Assembly: GCA_902539445.1 (NCBI GenBank)
Contig: CACBIY010000006.1
Location: 1-60,691, forward strand
DNA: 60,691 nt
Reading direction: 5' to 3'
Origin: an uncultured Pelagibacteraceae bacterium
Lineage (GTDB): Bacteria; Pseudomonadota; Alphaproteobacteria; Pelagibacterales; Pelagibacteraceae
Shown here: piece by piece, positions 42,263-55,318 of the stretch
Layout of the letters: the number at the start of each line of letters is the position of its first letter
Numbering within the stretch: position 1 is the first letter of the stretch
The notes under the pieces: generated by a model
What the model was told of the DNA's origin: nothing
The model's database searches: none
What the model saw: the letters and a program-made list of their open reading frames with translations, nothing else
Translations under genes and position numbers: made by a program

Positions 42263-43131
42263 TTATTTCTATTCAAAATATAATTTAATGTTTCTGACAA
42301 ATTTCTTGATTTAGATCCATATTTTTTTAATTTACTTTTTATGCTTAAGATTAAATTATTAGCATATTTAATAGTATTTTTGTATCCTAGTAAACTAATT
42401 AGAGTTGCTTTTCCTTTTTTTTTATCTTTACCAGTTTTTTTTCCTGCAACAAGCAAACTTCCTTTATAATCAATCAAATCATCAGCGACCTGAAATAACA
42501 AACCTATATCAGCACCAATATTTTCAAATTTCTTAATATCACTTTTATTTTTTTTCTTAATTATTAATGGTGCTACACAACAAAAACTAAAAAGTTTTCC
42601 AGTTTTTTTAATTTCCATCTCTTCAATCTTTTTTTGAGAAATTTTCTTTCGTTCATAATTTAAATCTAAATATTGACCTCCTGCTATTCCAAGATGGCCT
42701 GAACTTTCAGAAATTTTATTAATTAAATCAATCTTAATTTTTTCACTTATTCTTAAGTCTTTATGACTTAAAATTTCAAAAGCCATTGTTAAAAGTGAAT
42801 TTCCAGCTAAAACTGCAGTAGCCTCTCCAAATTTAACATGCGCTGATGGTTTGCCTCTTCTTATAGAGTCATCATCCATACATGGTAAATCGTCATGTAT
42901 TAATGAATAAGCATGAATACATTCAACTGCAGCACCAATAACAATAAGAGTTTTATAATCTAACTTAAATAGAAAACCAACATCAATTAAAATTTTGGAT
43001 CTTATTTTTTTTCCTCCAGAAAAAAGACCGTATTTCATTGCAACTATTAAATTTGATTTTTTTTGTTTGGCAATAAATCTTCTTAAAAACAAATTTGTAT
43101 CTTTTGCAATTTTATTTAATTTTCTTTGCAT
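42259..43131 (-). CDS. ispA: Short-chain prenyl (farnesyl/geranyl) diphosphate synthase
   Basis: 290 residues from the ATG at 43131; a longer frame to 43176 would run 65 bases into xse[16 protein letters not shown], the first motif [19 protein letters not shown] with the two extra residues typical of bacterial FPP synthases, and [13 protein letters not shown] are clear. It condenses IPP and DMAPP to FPP. It overlaps xseB by 20 bases and dxs by 4, so the operon feeds the same pathway. Confidence 0.93.
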   Translation of the reverse strand: MQRKLNKIAKDTNLFLRRFIAKQKKSNLIVAMKYGLFSGGKKIRSKILIDVGFLFKLDYKTLIVIGAAVECIHAYSLIHDDLPCMDDDSIRRGKPSAHVKFGEATAVLAGNSLLTMAFEILSHKDLRISEKIKIDLINKISESSGHLGIAGGQYLDLNYERKKISQKKIEEMEIKKTGKLFSFCCVAPLIIKKKNKSDIKKFENIGADIGLLFQVADDLIDYKGSLLVAGKKTGKDKKKGKATLISLLGYKNTIKYANNLILSIKSKLKKYGSKSRNLSETLNYILNRNK

Positions 43132-43366
43132 TGTTTTTTTGATTAAGCTTGGATATTTTTTCTTTTGTTTTCTCATTTATTTCTTTGATATTCTTTTGAA
43201 ATTTTTTCTCAATTATATTATTAAGTTTAATTAAATCTTGATACTTATCTAAAGAGTTTCCTAAATCCTTTTGATTTTCCAATTCCTCAATCATCTTATT
43301 TGCCTCAGTGGTTAATTCTTCAAGAGATAATGAATTATAATCATTTGGTAAATTTTTATCTTTCAT
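43112..43366 (-). CDS. xseB: Exodeoxyribonuclease VII small subunit
   Basis: 84 residues, all helical: SLSLEELTTEANKMIEELEN, then LDKYQDLIKLNNIIEKKFQ, then a Lys-rich tail. This is the family layout, where several XseB chains wrap the XseA nuclease. The tail after residue 55 is unusually Lys/Asn-rich. Its position directly before ispA-dxs is the common proteobacterial order and supports the call. xseA is not in the window. Confidence 0.85.
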   Translation of the reverse strand: MKDKNLPNDYNSLSLEELTTEANKMIEELENQKDLGNSLDKYQDLIKLNNIIEKKFQKNIKEINEKTKEKISKLNQKNNAKKIK

Positions 43367-43386
43367 ATAATACTCTCAAATAATAC

Positions 43387-44319
43387 ATGAAAATTAATCT
43401 TGCAAATATTAAAAAAGCGAGGAATCTCTTAAATAAAAGAGAGTGTGTTGCTATACCAACCGAAACTGTTTATGGAATAGCTGGGAATGCATATTCTGAT
43501 ACAGCGTGTAAAAAAATATTTAGATTAAAAAAAAGACCAATGAATAACCCTCTGATTATTCATTATTATGATTTAAAAAAATTAAAAGATGATTGTGATA
43601 TAAATGGTGATTTTTTAAAGTTATATAAAAGATTTTGTCCAGGGCCAATAACATTTATCTTAAATCAAAAAAAAAAATCGAAAATTTCAAAAGTTGCAAC
43701 TAATAAAAAAAATACTCTTGCTGTGAGATTTCCAAAACATCCAGTAGCAAGAATTTTGTTGAAACATTTGAAATTTCCTATTGCAGCACCTAGTGCAAAT
43801 ATTTCCTCAAGAGTTAGCGCGGTAACTTCATCAGATGTAAAAGACGATTTTGGAAAAAAAATTAAGTATATACTTGAGGGTGGAAGATCTTCGGTTGGGA
43901 TTGAGTCTACAATTATTGATCTCAGAAAAAAACCAAAAATTTTAAGATTAGGTGGTTTAGAAATTGAAACTATCCAAAAAATATTAAAGAAAAAAATTTC
44001 AATAAATACAAATCCTTCTAAGATCTCAGCACCTGGACAATTAAGGATTCATTATTCACCTGGAATCCCAATCAGACTTAATATTAAAAAAATTAAAAAA
44101 GATGAGGCTTTTTTACTAATTAAGAAAAATAGGATTAACAAAACGAACTATTATTTTTTATCAAAAAAGGGCGATTTAAAAGAAGCCGCAAAAAATCTAT
44201 ACACTATTTTAAGAAAGATAAAAAAAGATAATTATAAATCTATAGCTGTAGACAAAATCCCAAATATAGGAATCGGCAAAACTATTAACGATAGATTATT
44301 AAGAGCTTCAAAATTTTAA
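43387..44319 (+). CDS. tsaC: Threonylcarbamoyl-AMP synthase (TsaC/Sua5)
   Basis: 310 residues. It makes threonylcarbamoyl-AMP for the t6A37 modification of ANN-decoding tRNAs. The YrdC domain shows VAIPTETVYGIAGNA, KRPMNNPLIIHY, CPGPITFIL, AVRFPKHPVA and APSANISSRVSAVTSSDV. The C-terminal part carries the Sua5-type linker SAPGQLRIHYSP and a shortened Sua5 domain. It shares one base with the following ABC ATPase gene. Confidence 0.95.
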   Translation: MKINLANIKKARNLLNKRECVAIPTETVYGIAGNAYSDTACKKIFRLKKRPMNNPLIIHYYDLKKLKDDCDINGDFLKLYKRFCPGPITFILNQKKKSKISKVATNKKNTLAVRFPKHPVARILLKHLKFPIAAPSANISSRVSAVTSSDVKDDFGKKIKYILEGGRSSVGIESTIIDLRKKPKILRLGGLEIETIQKILKKKISINTNPSKISAPGQLRIHYSPGIPIRLNIKKIKKDEAFLLIKKNRINKTNYYFLSKKGDLKEAAKNLYTILRKIKKDNYKSIAVDKIPNIGIGKTINDRLLRASKF

Positions 44320-45047
44320 TGAACATTCCTCTTGAAATAATTGATTTATCAAAAACTTATGACTCAAAAGAAGCTGTTCGAAATATTTCTTTTAAAGTAA
44401 ATGAAAATGAAATCATTGGAATTCTTGGACCTAACGGATGTGGTAAAACTACAACAATAGGTATGATTCTTGGTTTACTAAAGCCTACTAAAGGGAAAGT
44501 TCTTATAAATGGTATTGAAATTGAAAAACAAAGAGTTGAATTATTAAACAGATTAAATTTTATTTCACCATATATTGAGTTACCAAAAAAATTAACTGTA
44601 AAGCAAAATCTTGAAGTTTATGGAAGACTTTATGATGTAAAAAAACTTGGAATTAAAATTGATTATCTTTGTGAAAAATTAAGACTTAATGAATTTATTA
44701 ATAAAATAACAGGAGAACTTTCCTCTGGTCAAAAAAATAGAGTCAGTCTAGCTAAATCTATAATTAATGATCCATCAGTTCTTCTTCTTGATGAACCAAC
44801 TGCATCTCTAGATCCTGAAACAGGAGATTTTGTTAGAAGTTTTTTAGAGGAATACCAAAAAGAAAAAAAAACCTCTATTCTGCTTGCTTCACATAACATG
44901 ACAGAAGTTGAGAGATTATGTTCTTCTGTTCTAATGATGAATAAAGGATCTATTATTGATCAAGGAACTCCTGGGGAATTAATTAAAAAACATGGAAGGA
45001 GAAACATGGAGGAAGTTTTTTTAAAACTTACAAGAGATTTAATATGA
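44319..45047 (+). CDS. ABC transporter ATP-binding protein
   Basis: 242 residues with Walker A GPNGCGKT (37-44), the signature LSSGQKNRVSLAKS, Walker B VLLLDEPTASLDPE and the switch His in LASHNMTEVERL. It is a single nucleotide-binding domain of the drug/oligosaccharide-lipid export (NodI/CcmA/ABC-2) class. It overlaps the permease gene by 4 bases, so the pair forms one exporter. The substrate is not evident. Confidence 0.93.
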   Translation: MNIPLEIIDLSKTYDSKEAVRNISFKVNENEIIGILGPNGCGKTTTIGMILGLLKPTKGKVLINGIEIEKQRVELLNRLNFISPYIELPKKLTVKQNLEVYGRLYDVKKLGIKIDYLCEKLRLNEFINKITGELSSGQKNRVSLAKSIINDPSVLLLDEPTASLDPETGDFVRSFLEEYQKEKKTSILLASHNMTEVERLCSSVLMMNKGSIIDQGTPGELIKKHGRRNMEEVFLKLTRDLI

Positions 45048-45835
45048 ATCTAAATAAAATGTATGGACTTTTTTTGAGACATTTTTATCTCATCAAAAGT
45101 TCTTTACCAAGAGTTTTGGATTTAATTTATTGGCCAACAATACAAATTATTCTTTGGGGATTTATTTCTAAATTTTTTTCAATTTATAGTGATTATTACA
45201 ATAATACACTTGGAATAATTCTTACATGCGCAATTCTTTACGACATTCTTTTTAGATCTAGCATAAGTTTTAATATGCTTTTTTTAGAGGAAATCTGGAG
45301 TAGAAATTTTACGAATTTATTTATTGCTCCATTGAAACTTAAAGAAATAATTATATCTTTAATTTTTACTGCTTTGATAAGGACATTAATCGGTCTAGTG
45401 CCCGCAATTATTTTAACTTCTCCATTGTTTGGAGTTTCAATTTTAAAATTAGGTTTTCCACTCTTTATATTATTTTTAAGTTTATACATATTTGGGATTA
45501 CACTAGGTTTATTTGTGAGCTCAGGTTTAATGAGATACGGACCATCCTTTGAAAATATAGCTTGGTCATCATTATTTTTACTTGCCCCATTAGGCTGTAT
45601 CTACTATCCAATAGAAATCCTTCCTGAATTTTTCCAAATAATTGCAAAAGGCTTACCATTAGTTTACATTTTTGATGAAACTAGAAATATTTTAATAAAT
45701 GGTTTTGTAGATTACGAGAATATAAAACAAGCTTATTTATTAAATTTAGTTTATTTAATTTTTGGAATAGGACTGTTTTATCTATCTTTTTTAAGAGCGA
45801 GAATAAAAGGAACTTTAATAAATATGGGTGAATAA
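45044..45835 (+). CDS. ABC-2 type transporter permease
   Basis: 263 residues with about six hydrophobic helices. An N-terminal LRHFYLIKSSLPRVLDLIYW precedes the first helix, and the ABC-2 region PLGCIYYPIEILPEFFQIIAKGLPLVY is the conserved motif before the last helices. It resembles NodJ/ABC-2 polysaccharide or lipid exporters. It partners the ATPase just upstream. tRNA-Arg begins one base after its stop on the other strand. Confidence 0.9.
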   Translation: MNLNKMYGLFLRHFYLIKSSLPRVLDLIYWPTIQIILWGFISKFFSIYSDYYNNTLGIILTCAILYDILFRSSISFNMLFLEEIWSRNFTNLFIAPLKLKEIIISLIFTALIRTLIGLVPAIILTSPLFGVSILKLGFPLFILFLSLYIFGITLGLFVSSGLMRYGPSFENIAWSSLFLLAPLGCIYYPIEILPEFFQIIAKGLPLVYIFDETRNILINGFVDYENIKQAYLLNLVYLIFGIGLFYLSFLRARIKGTLINMGE

Positions 45836-45836
45836 T

Positions 45837-45913
45837 TGGTGCGCCTGCTAGGAGTCGAACCCAGAACCTCCTGATCCGAAGTCAGGCGCTCTATCCAGTT
45901 GAGCTACAAGCGC
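45837..45913 (-). tRNA. tRNA-Arg (anticodon UCG), CCA encoded
   Basis: On the minus strand from 45913 the acceptor GCGCTTG pairs with CAGGCGC (one G-T wobble). The D-arm holds AGCTCAACTGGATAGAGC, the anticodon arm CCTGA-CTTCGGA-TCAGG gives TCG, and the T-arm has GGTTCGACTCC. CCA is encoded at 45839-45837. The length is 77 bases. The strand is opposite to the ABC genes and rluD around it, so it needs its own promoter in the 23-base gap or further into rluD. Confidence 0.97.
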
Positions 45914-45936
45914 ATATCATATTAATATATCATTTT

Positions 45937-46917
45937 ATGGAAAAAAAAATAAATTTGACAGTTGATAAGACCGAAAATGAACTCCGTGTTGATATTTTCA
46001 TTAAAAAGAGAGAGGATATTATCAGTCGAACAAGAATAAAAAATCTTATTTTAGATAATAAGTTAAGAATAAATAACAAGGTTATAACTGATCCATCAAA
46101 AAAAATTTTTTTTAATGATGAAATAAAATTAGTCATACCCGAACCAAAAAAAGCTTCCTTAAAACCTTACAAGTTTAATTTAGATATAGTATTTGAGGAT
46201 AAAGATTTAATTGTTTTAAACAAACCCTCTGGAATAGTAATACATCCTGGTGCAGGTAATTTTGATAATACAATCGTAAATGCACTTATGAATTATAGTA
46301 AAAATTCTTTCTCTAATATTGGGGGTGAACTAAGACCTGGAATAGTACATAGAATTGATAAAAATACATCTGGATTGATTGTAGTTGCAAAAAATAATCA
46401 AACTCATGAGCACCTCTCTAATCAATTTAATAAACACACAATCCAAAGAGTTTACCAATTACTTATCTGGGGCAAAGTTAGACCATCTAAAGGTAAAATA
46501 GAAACATTTATTACAAGAAGCTCAAAAAATAGACAAATGATGGAGGTTAGTAACAGCAAAGGAAAAAAAGCAATTACAAATTATAAAACTTTAGAAGTTT
46601 TTGAAAATAAAAATATACCAACTTTTAGTTTGTTAGAGTGTAAATTAGAAACAGGTCGAACTCACCAAATAAGAGTTCATATGAATTATTTGGGAAATAG
46701 TATAGTTGGTGATGATAAATATAAAAAAAGATTTAAAAAGTTTAAAGATATAGAGCCATCATTAGAAAAAATTTTAATTAAATTAAACAGGCAATTTTTA
46801 CATGCCAAAACCTTGGGCTTTATGCATCCAAAAAAAAATAAGCAGATGATTTTTAACTCAATTTTACCAAATGAACTTGAAATAATACTAAAAACACTCA
46901 GAAATGTGGGTAAATAA
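45937..46917 (+). CDS. rluD: 23S rRNA pseudouridine synthase, RluD-like
   Basis: 326 residues. An N-terminal S4 RNA-binding domain (VDIFIKKREDIISRTRIKNL) is followed by the RluA/RluD catalytic domain with PGIVHRIDKNTSGLIVVAKN, where the Asp in HRID is the nucleophile, and GRTHQIRVHMNYLG. The presence of S4 and the overall order fit RluD, which modifies helix 69 of 23S rRNA, rather than RluA. It precedes rpoH by 40 bases. Confidence 0.92.
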   Translation: MEKKINLTVDKTENELRVDIFIKKREDIISRTRIKNLILDNKLRINNKVITDPSKKIFFNDEIKLVIPEPKKASLKPYKFNLDIVFEDKDLIVLNKPSGIVIHPGAGNFDNTIVNALMNYSKNSFSNIGGELRPGIVHRIDKNTSGLIVVAKNNQTHEHLSNQFNKHTIQRVYQLLIWGKVRPSKGKIETFITRSSKNRQMMEVSNSKGKKAITNYKTLEVFENKNIPTFSLLECKLETGRTHQIRVHMNYLGNSIVGDDKYKKRFKKFKDIEPSLEKILIKLNRQFLHAKTLGFMHPKKNKQMIFNSILPNELEIILKTLRNVGK

Positions 46918-46957
46918 AACATTGAAAAATTTTTAATATTAATTAGATAAACTGTTT

Positions 46958-49952
<2,995 letters not shown>

Positions 49953-49953
49953 A

Positions 49954-51285
49954 TTATCTAATTTTTTTCAAAATAATATTTAAACATTTTATAAGAAGTT
50001 TTTTATTTTCACTTTCTCCCATAATTCTTATTTTAGCCTCTGTTCCAGATTTTCTTACAAGGATTCTGCCACTCCCTTTTATTAATTTTGAAGCTAGCCT
50101 AATAGATTTTTTAATTTCAGGTTTGTTGATTATATTTTTATCTTTTACTTCAATATTTTTTAGCAATTGTGGTGTTTTTTTAAAATTTTCAAAAAATTCA
50201 CTAGCTCTTTTTCCTTTTCTAAGAGCAAATAAAGACTCCAAGGCTACAAGTAAACCATCTCCTGTAGTTGCAAATTTACCTAGAATAATATGTCCTGATT
50301 GTTCTCCACCTAAATTAAACTTATTTTTTTGCATTACCTCTTTTACATATCTATCACCAACATTAGCACGTATAAATTTTATTCTCTTTTTCTTGAAATA
50401 CTTTTCAAGACCATAATTGGACATTAATGTTCCTACAACCCCACCTTTTAACATTTTTTTGTTTTTCCACCTTGTTGCTAATGCAGCAATAATTTGGTCA
50501 CCATCTATAATATTACTTTTTTCGTCACACATAATTACCCTGTCTGCATCACCATCTAGTGAAATACCTATATGAGCCTTATACTTTTTAACTGCAGATT
50601 TTATTTTTTCAGGAAATGTAGAACCACAATTTTTGTTAATATTTAATCCATTAGGATTAACTCCTATGGCAATCACCTTAGCCCCTAAGGATTTTAATAA
50701 TTCTGGTCCAGCTTTGTACCCAGCGCCATTTGCACAATCAATTACAATTCTAAGTCCTCTTAAATTGAATTCTTTAGTAAAATTTTTTTTTAATATCTTG
50801 ATGTAATCATTTGTACCTGTCTCTAATCTTTTTACTCTACCTAATTTTTCTGGCTTAGAGAGATTTTTGACGATTTTTTTATCTATTAAACTTTCAATTT
50901 TTTTTTCTATTTTATCTGATAGTTTCATACCATCAGGACCAAATAGTTTTAATCCATTATCATTATGAGGATTATGAGAAGCTGTAATCATAATTCCCAT
51001 ATTTGCCCTCATAGCTTTTGTGAGCATCGCTAAACCATTTGTGGGTAAGGGTCCTAAGGTAAATACATGCATACCCGCTGATGCTAATCCTGATACAAGT
51101 GCTGGTTCTAAAGTGTATCCAGATAATCTAGTATCTTTTGCAATTATTGCGGTTTGTTTTCTTTTTTTTTGAGATTTAAAATATGTTCCACTAGCTAAGC
51201 CAAATTTAAAAAACATGTCTCCATTAATATTTTCACTGTTAATAGCACCCCTAATACCATCAGTACCAAAATATTTTTTTGTCAT
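49954..51285 (-). CDS. glmM: Phosphoglucosamine mutase
   Basis: 443 residues. It converts glucosamine-6-phosphate to glucosamine-1-phosphate for peptidoglycan and lipid A. YFGTDGIRGAIN opens the protein. MITASHNPHNDNGLK carries the phosphoserine Ser103. GISLDGDADRVIM holds the metal-binding Asp set, GGEQSGHIIL the sugar loop, and RILVRKSGTEAKIRIM the phosphate loop. It overlaps folP by one base in the conserved ftsH-folP-glmM order. Confidence 0.98.
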   Translation of the reverse strand: MTKKYFGTDGIRGAINSENINGDMFFKFGLASGTYFKSQKKRKQTAIIAKDTRLSGYTLEPALVSGLASAGMHVFTLGPLPTNGLAMLTKAMRANMGIMITASHNPHNDNGLKLFGPDGMKLSDKIEKKIESLIDKKIVKNLSKPEKLGRVKRLETGTNDYIKILKKNFTKEFNLRGLRIVIDCANGAGYKAGPELLKSLGAKVIAIGVNPNGLNINKNCGSTFPEKIKSAVKKYKAHIGISLDGDADRVIMCDEKSNIIDGDQIIAALATRWKNKKMLKGGVVGTLMSNYGLEKYFKKKRIKFIRANVGDRYVKEVMQKNKFNLGGEQSGHIILGKFATTGDGLLVALESLFALRKGKRASEFFENFKKTPQLLKNIEVKDKNIINKPEIKKSIRLASKLIKGSGRILVRKSGTEAKIRIMGESENKKLLIKCLNIILKKIR

Positions 51286-52340
51286 TAATTATTTATTATA
51301 TTCTTAAAGATCTTTAAGCCTTGTATTGTTTCATTAACATCATGAATTCTTAAAATTTGAACACCTTGCATCATAAGATATATTGATGATGCTATTGTTC
51401 CCCCATTTCTCAATTTACTATCATTTTTTCCAGATATCTCCTTAATGAATCTTTTTCTTGAATTGCCTACAAGTATAGGAAAACCAAGAGAATGGAAAAT
51501 AGAAATATTGCGTATCAAACTCATATTATGTTTCAAATTTTTTCCAAAACCTATACCAGGATCTAGAATAATTTTATTATGCTTAATACCCTTCAATCTT
51601 AGAAGTTTTATTTTTTTTTCAAAAAAATCGTATATGTCTAGTAACTCATTTTTATATCTAGGATTTTTTTGCATATTTTCAGGAGTTCCTTGTGAATGCT
51701 GAATTACAAATGGTACTTTATATTTCTTTAATATATTTAAAGTTTGATTGTCAAATTCTAATCCTGATATATCATTAATCAATTTTACTCCTAAATTTAT
51801 TCCTTTACTCATAATTTTAGACTTCCTAGTGTCTAAAGAAATTGGTATTTTTTTCTTAATTAATGACTTTAAAATTTTTTCAATTCTTTGCCATTCTAAA
51901 TTTTCTCTAATTACTTTTGATCCTGGTCGTGTCGACTCACCACCAATATCAATCAAATTTGCACCGCAGTTGAATAAACTAATCGCATGATTAATTCCTT
52001 TTTTTTTTGAATTAAATTTTCCACCATCTGAAAAGCTATCAGGTGTTAAATTTAATACACCCATTATATTGGGTATCTTTGTAAAATTTAAATTTGAAAA
52101 ATTTTTTTTTTTTGATTTAATTTTTTTTAAATCGGAATTAATTTTTCTCCTAGTTAATTTAGGCAAATATTTTATCTGATTAACAAATATCTTTTTTTTT
52201 GAATTTCTTGTAATTATCTCTATTTGATCAAATGAAATTTCTTTGATACCGTTAAGTGGTATAGTTTTATTTCTATTAACTAATTTTTTAGAGCTATTTC
52301 CATAGTAGAGATTACACACTCTTGTGTAATGTCTAGACAT
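51285..52340 (-). CDS. folP: Dihydropteroate synthase with N-terminal extension
   Basis: 351 residues. The catalytic TIM barrel starts near residue 89 with PNIMGVLNLTPDSFSDGGKF. It continues with LIDIGGESTRPGSK, IPISLDTRKSKIM, LINDISGLEF and ILDPGIGFGK. The 88 residues before it are a Lys-rich domain not needed for the barrel; extended DHPS proteins occur in alphaproteobacteria. It makes dihydropteroate from pABA and the pterin pyrophosphate. It sits 5 bases after ftsH. Confidence 0.94.
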   Translation of the reverse strand: MSRHYTRVCNLYYGNSSKKLVNRNKTIPLNGIKEISFDQIEIITRNSKKKIFVNQIKYLPKLTRRKINSDLKKIKSKKKNFSNLNFTKIPNIMGVLNLTPDSFSDGGKFNSKKKGINHAISLFNCGANLIDIGGESTRPGSKVIRENLEWQRIEKILKSLIKKKIPISLDTRKSKIMSKGINLGVKLINDISGLEFDNQTLNILKKYKVPFVIQHSQGTPENMQKNPRYKNELLDIYDFFEKKIKLLRLKGIKHNKIILDPGIGFGKNLKHNMSLIRNISIFHSLGFPILVGNSRKRFIKEISGKNDSKLRNGGTIASSIYLMMQGVQILRIHDVNETIQGLKIFKNIINN

Positions 52341-52345
52341 TAAAA

Positions 52346-54247
52346 TTAATGAACAATTTTAGGTTTAAGTCCCATTGCACCTAATGCAGAGCTCTTATCA
52401 TCGTCAACTTTTAGATCTTGTTTATCAGCAGGGTATATGTTTTTAGTAATTATATTTTCGATTTCTTCACCTGTTAATGTTTCATATGTCATTAGAGCTT
52501 TGGCAATTTTATGTAAATCATCAATTTTTTCGGTTAATATTTCTTTGGCTTTGTTATAGCCCTCATCAACTAATTTTCTGATTTCTTTATCTATTTTTTG
52601 AGCCACTTCCTCAGAAACTGATTGAGTTTGAGTTACAGATCTTCCTAAGAAAACTTCTTCTTGATTTTCACCATACTCAACTGGACCCATTTCCTCACTC
52701 ATACCGTATTTTGTAACCATGGCTCTCGCAAGTTGAGTTGCTTGATTTATATCTGAACCACTCCCTCCACCTGCACCAGTTGAAATATTATCTTTTCCAA
52801 AAATTACTTCCTCCGCTACTCTTCCACCAAAACATACTGCTAATCTTGCTTTCAAATATTTTATTGAATGACCATGTTTGTCTCTCTCAGGTAAATTCAT
52901 TACCATTCCTAAAGCTCGACCTCTTGGTATAATCGTTGCTTTATGTATTGGGTCGTAACTAGGCATATTAAAAGAAACTAAAGCATGTCCACCTTCATGA
53001 TATGCTGTCAATTTCTTCTCATCTTCAGTCATAACCATTGATCGTCTTTCAGCTCCCATCATTACTTTATCCTTCGCTTCTTCAAATTCATTTAAAGTAA
53101 CAATCCTTTTATTTTTTCTAGCCGCTAACAATGCAGACTCATTTACTAAATTAGCTAGATCAGCACCCGAAAATCCAGGAGTTCCTCTAGCTATAGTTCT
53201 CAAATTTACATCAGGAGCCATCTTGATTTTTTTAACGTGCACTTTAAGGATTTTTTCTCTTCCAATTATATCTGGGTTAGAAACTACAACTTGTCTATCA
53301 AATCTACCTGGTCTTAATAATGCAGGATCAAGAACATCCGGCCTGTTTGTTGCTGCAATTATAATGACACCTTCGTTAGTGTCAAAACCATCCATCTCAA
53401 CAAGAAGCTGATTAAGGGTTTGTTCCCTTTCATCGTTACCTCCACCTAGACCTGCGCCTCGACTTCTTCCAACGGCATCAATTTCATCAATAAATATTAT
53501 ACAAGGCGAATTTTTTTTTCCTTGCTCGAACATGTCTCTCACTCTTGATGCTCCCACACCAACGAACATTTCTACGAAATCTGATCCAGAGATTGTAAAG
53601 AAAGGAACACCTGCTTCACCAGCAATTGCTCTAGCTAATAAAGTTTTTCCTGTTCCTGGAGGACCAACAAGAAGTGCACCTCTAGGTATTTTTCCACCCA
53701 ATCTACTAAATTTTTTTGGATCTTTTAAAAACTCAACAATTTCTTCTACTTCCTCTTTAGCTTCTTCTACTCCAGCAACATCGTTAAAAGTCACCTTGCC
53801 TTTCATTTCATTCATCATTTTTGCTTTAGATCTTCCAAAGCCCATCGCTCCACCTTTTCCACCTTGCATTTGTCTCATAAAGAAAATCCAAACTGCTATT
53901 AATAATAACATTGGAAACCATGAGAGTAGGACACCAAATAATGAAGGCATCTTTTCCTCTATAGGTGCTGCAGATATACTCACACCCTTCTCTGAAAGTT
54001 TTTCTATTAAATTCGGATCATTTGGTGAATAAGTTTTAAAACTTTTCCCATTTGCATATACACCATTTATGTTGTTACCTTGAATCTCAACTTTTAATAC
54101 CTCGCCTTGTTCTACAGACTCCAAAAATTCTGAGAAAATTACTTCACTAGAACTTCTTATGTTTGCTTGAGGATTTTTAAACATATTGTAGAGACCAATC
54201 GTTAAAAAAACGATTATTGCCCACATTGCTAAGTTTTTAAGATTCAT
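52346..54247 (-). CDS. ftsH: ATP-dependent zinc metalloprotease FtsH
   Basis: 633 residues. Two N-terminal membrane helices (about 5-22 and 105-125) flank a periplasmic domain. The AAA domain shows [36 protein letters not shown] and [11 protein letters not shown]. The zinc protease site is HEGGH in [13 protein letters not shown] with a distal acidic ligand in SGSDINQAT. It is a membrane quality-control protease hexamer, known to degrade RpoH in other bacteria. A perfect TATAAT lies upstream but without a good -35. Confidence 0.98.
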   Translation of the reverse strand: MNLKNLAMWAIIVFLTIGLYNMFKNPQANIRSSSEVIFSEFLESVEQGEVLKVEIQGNNINGVYANGKSFKTYSPNDPNLIEKLSEKGVSISAAPIEEKMPSLFGVLLSWFPMLLLIAVWIFFMRQMQGGKGGAMGFGRSKAKMMNEMKGKVTFNDVAGVEEAKEEVEEIVEFLKDPKKFSRLGGKIPRGALLVGPPGTGKTLLARAIAGEAGVPFFTISGSDFVEMFVGVGASRVRDMFEQGKKNSPCIIFIDEIDAVGRSRGAGLGGGNDEREQTLNQLLVEMDGFDTNEGVIIIAATNRPDVLDPALLRPGRFDRQVVVSNPDIIGREKILKVHVKKIKMAPDVNLRTIARGTPGFSGADLANLVNESALLAARKNKRIVTLNEFEEAKDKVMMGAERRSMVMTEDEKKLTAYHEGGHALVSFNMPSYDPIHKATIIPRGRALGMVMNLPERDKHGHSIKYLKARLAVCFGGRVAEEVIFGKDNISTGAGGGSGSDINQATQLARAMVTKYGMSEEMGPVEYGENQEEVFLGRSVTQTQSVSEEVAQKIDKEIRKLVDEGYNKAKEILTEKIDDLHKIAKALMTYETLTGEEIENIITKNIYPADKQDLKVDDDKSSALGAMGLKPKIVH

Positions 54248-54289
54248 GGCTATAAGATAAGAATTATTATAAATTTAACAAGTGTATTT

Positions 54290-55318
54290 TTACACCTCTT
54301 TTGTTAAAATCACAGTGTGATTTACCATCTTAATGACGCATCCTCCCAATGTTTCTTTTCTTAGTTTCTGCTCTTTGATTTTATTCAAAATATTCTCTAT
54401 TTTTTTACCTCTCACAAAATTCGGCTTTTTTCCCACTAAATGAATTAAATCGGATAGGGATCTAAAAATGACTTCATATGAATTGTCAAAAAAATTATCT
54501 TTTAATATAAGTTCATTTTTTCTGTAGTTAAAAATCGAGTTTTCTTTCTTATTCTTTTCAACATAAAACTTTATCGATTGGTCCGACTTTTTTAAATTTT
54601 CTATTGTTAATTGAAATTTTTTCTTATCAAGACCGAAATTTTCAAATCTCCTAATTAAGTTTCTTACTTTAATTCTATTAAATTTGATATCATCATTAGT
54701 TGGATCATCTACATAAAAATTAAATATAAATTTTGATAAAAATATTAAATTTCTTTTGTCAAATTTAATCAAAGGTCTAATTAAATTGATATTTTCAATT
54801 TGAGTATTTGTCCCAAGTGATACAAGTCCTTTTAAACCACTCCCCCTAGCCATTCTTAAAAAAAAGTTTTCAATTACATCATCTATATGATGACCTAAAA
54901 CTAAGTTGCTAATTTTAAGTTTTTTACATTTTAAGAATAAAAGCTCATATCTTTTACTCCTGGCTAAGGATTGAATATTACTCACAGGTTTTTTTCCCTT
55001 CCAAGTAAGAACTTGAGAATTGATTTTTAAAGATTTAAGAATTTTTTTTACTTTATAAGCCTCATAAGTAGACTCTTTTCGAAGCTTATGATCTACAATA
55101 AAATACCTTGGATTTAAGTTTTTTTTTAAAGCATATACTTTTGTTAAAAAAGCTAAAGCTAAACTATCTGCCCCTCCAGAAACTGCAACTATAAAATTAG
55201 TGTCTATTTTGAATGACTTTTCAAATTTTTTAAAAATTTTATTTACTTTATGATTTAAAATTTTTGATTTATAGATTTTAGGAATTTTTTTTTTTACACT
55301 CAAATTTTTGAGACTCAT
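54290..55318 (-). CDS. tilS: tRNA(Ile)-lysidine synthase
   Basis: Ligates lysine to C34 of tRNA-Ile (CAU), changing its identity. The PP-loop SGGADSLAL is at residues 47-52 from the chosen ATG (55318), followed by FIVDHKLR, SLARSKRYELL, and the diagnostic LGHHIDDVIENFFLRMARGSGLKGL. At 342 residues the C-terminal domain is short. The frame is open further to 55375. The chosen start already overlaps cpoB by 41 bases, so a later non-ATG start is possible. Confidence 0.92.
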   Translation of the reverse strand: MSLKNLSVKKKIPKIYKSKILNHKVNKIFKKFEKSFKIDTNFIVAVSGGADSLALAFLTKVYALKKNLNPRYFIVDHKLRKESTYEAYKVKKILKSLKINSQVLTWKGKKPVSNIQSLARSKRYELLFLKCKKLKISNLVLGHHIDDVIENFFLRMARGSGLKGLVSLGTNTQIENINLIRPLIKFDKRNLIFLSKFIFNFYVDDPTNDDIKFNRIKVRNLIRRFENFGLDKKKFQLTIENLKKSDQSIKFYVEKNKKENSIFNYRKNELILKDNFFDNSYEVIFRSLSDLIHLVGKKPNFVRGKKIENILNKIKEQKLRKETLGGCVIKMVNHTVILTKEV

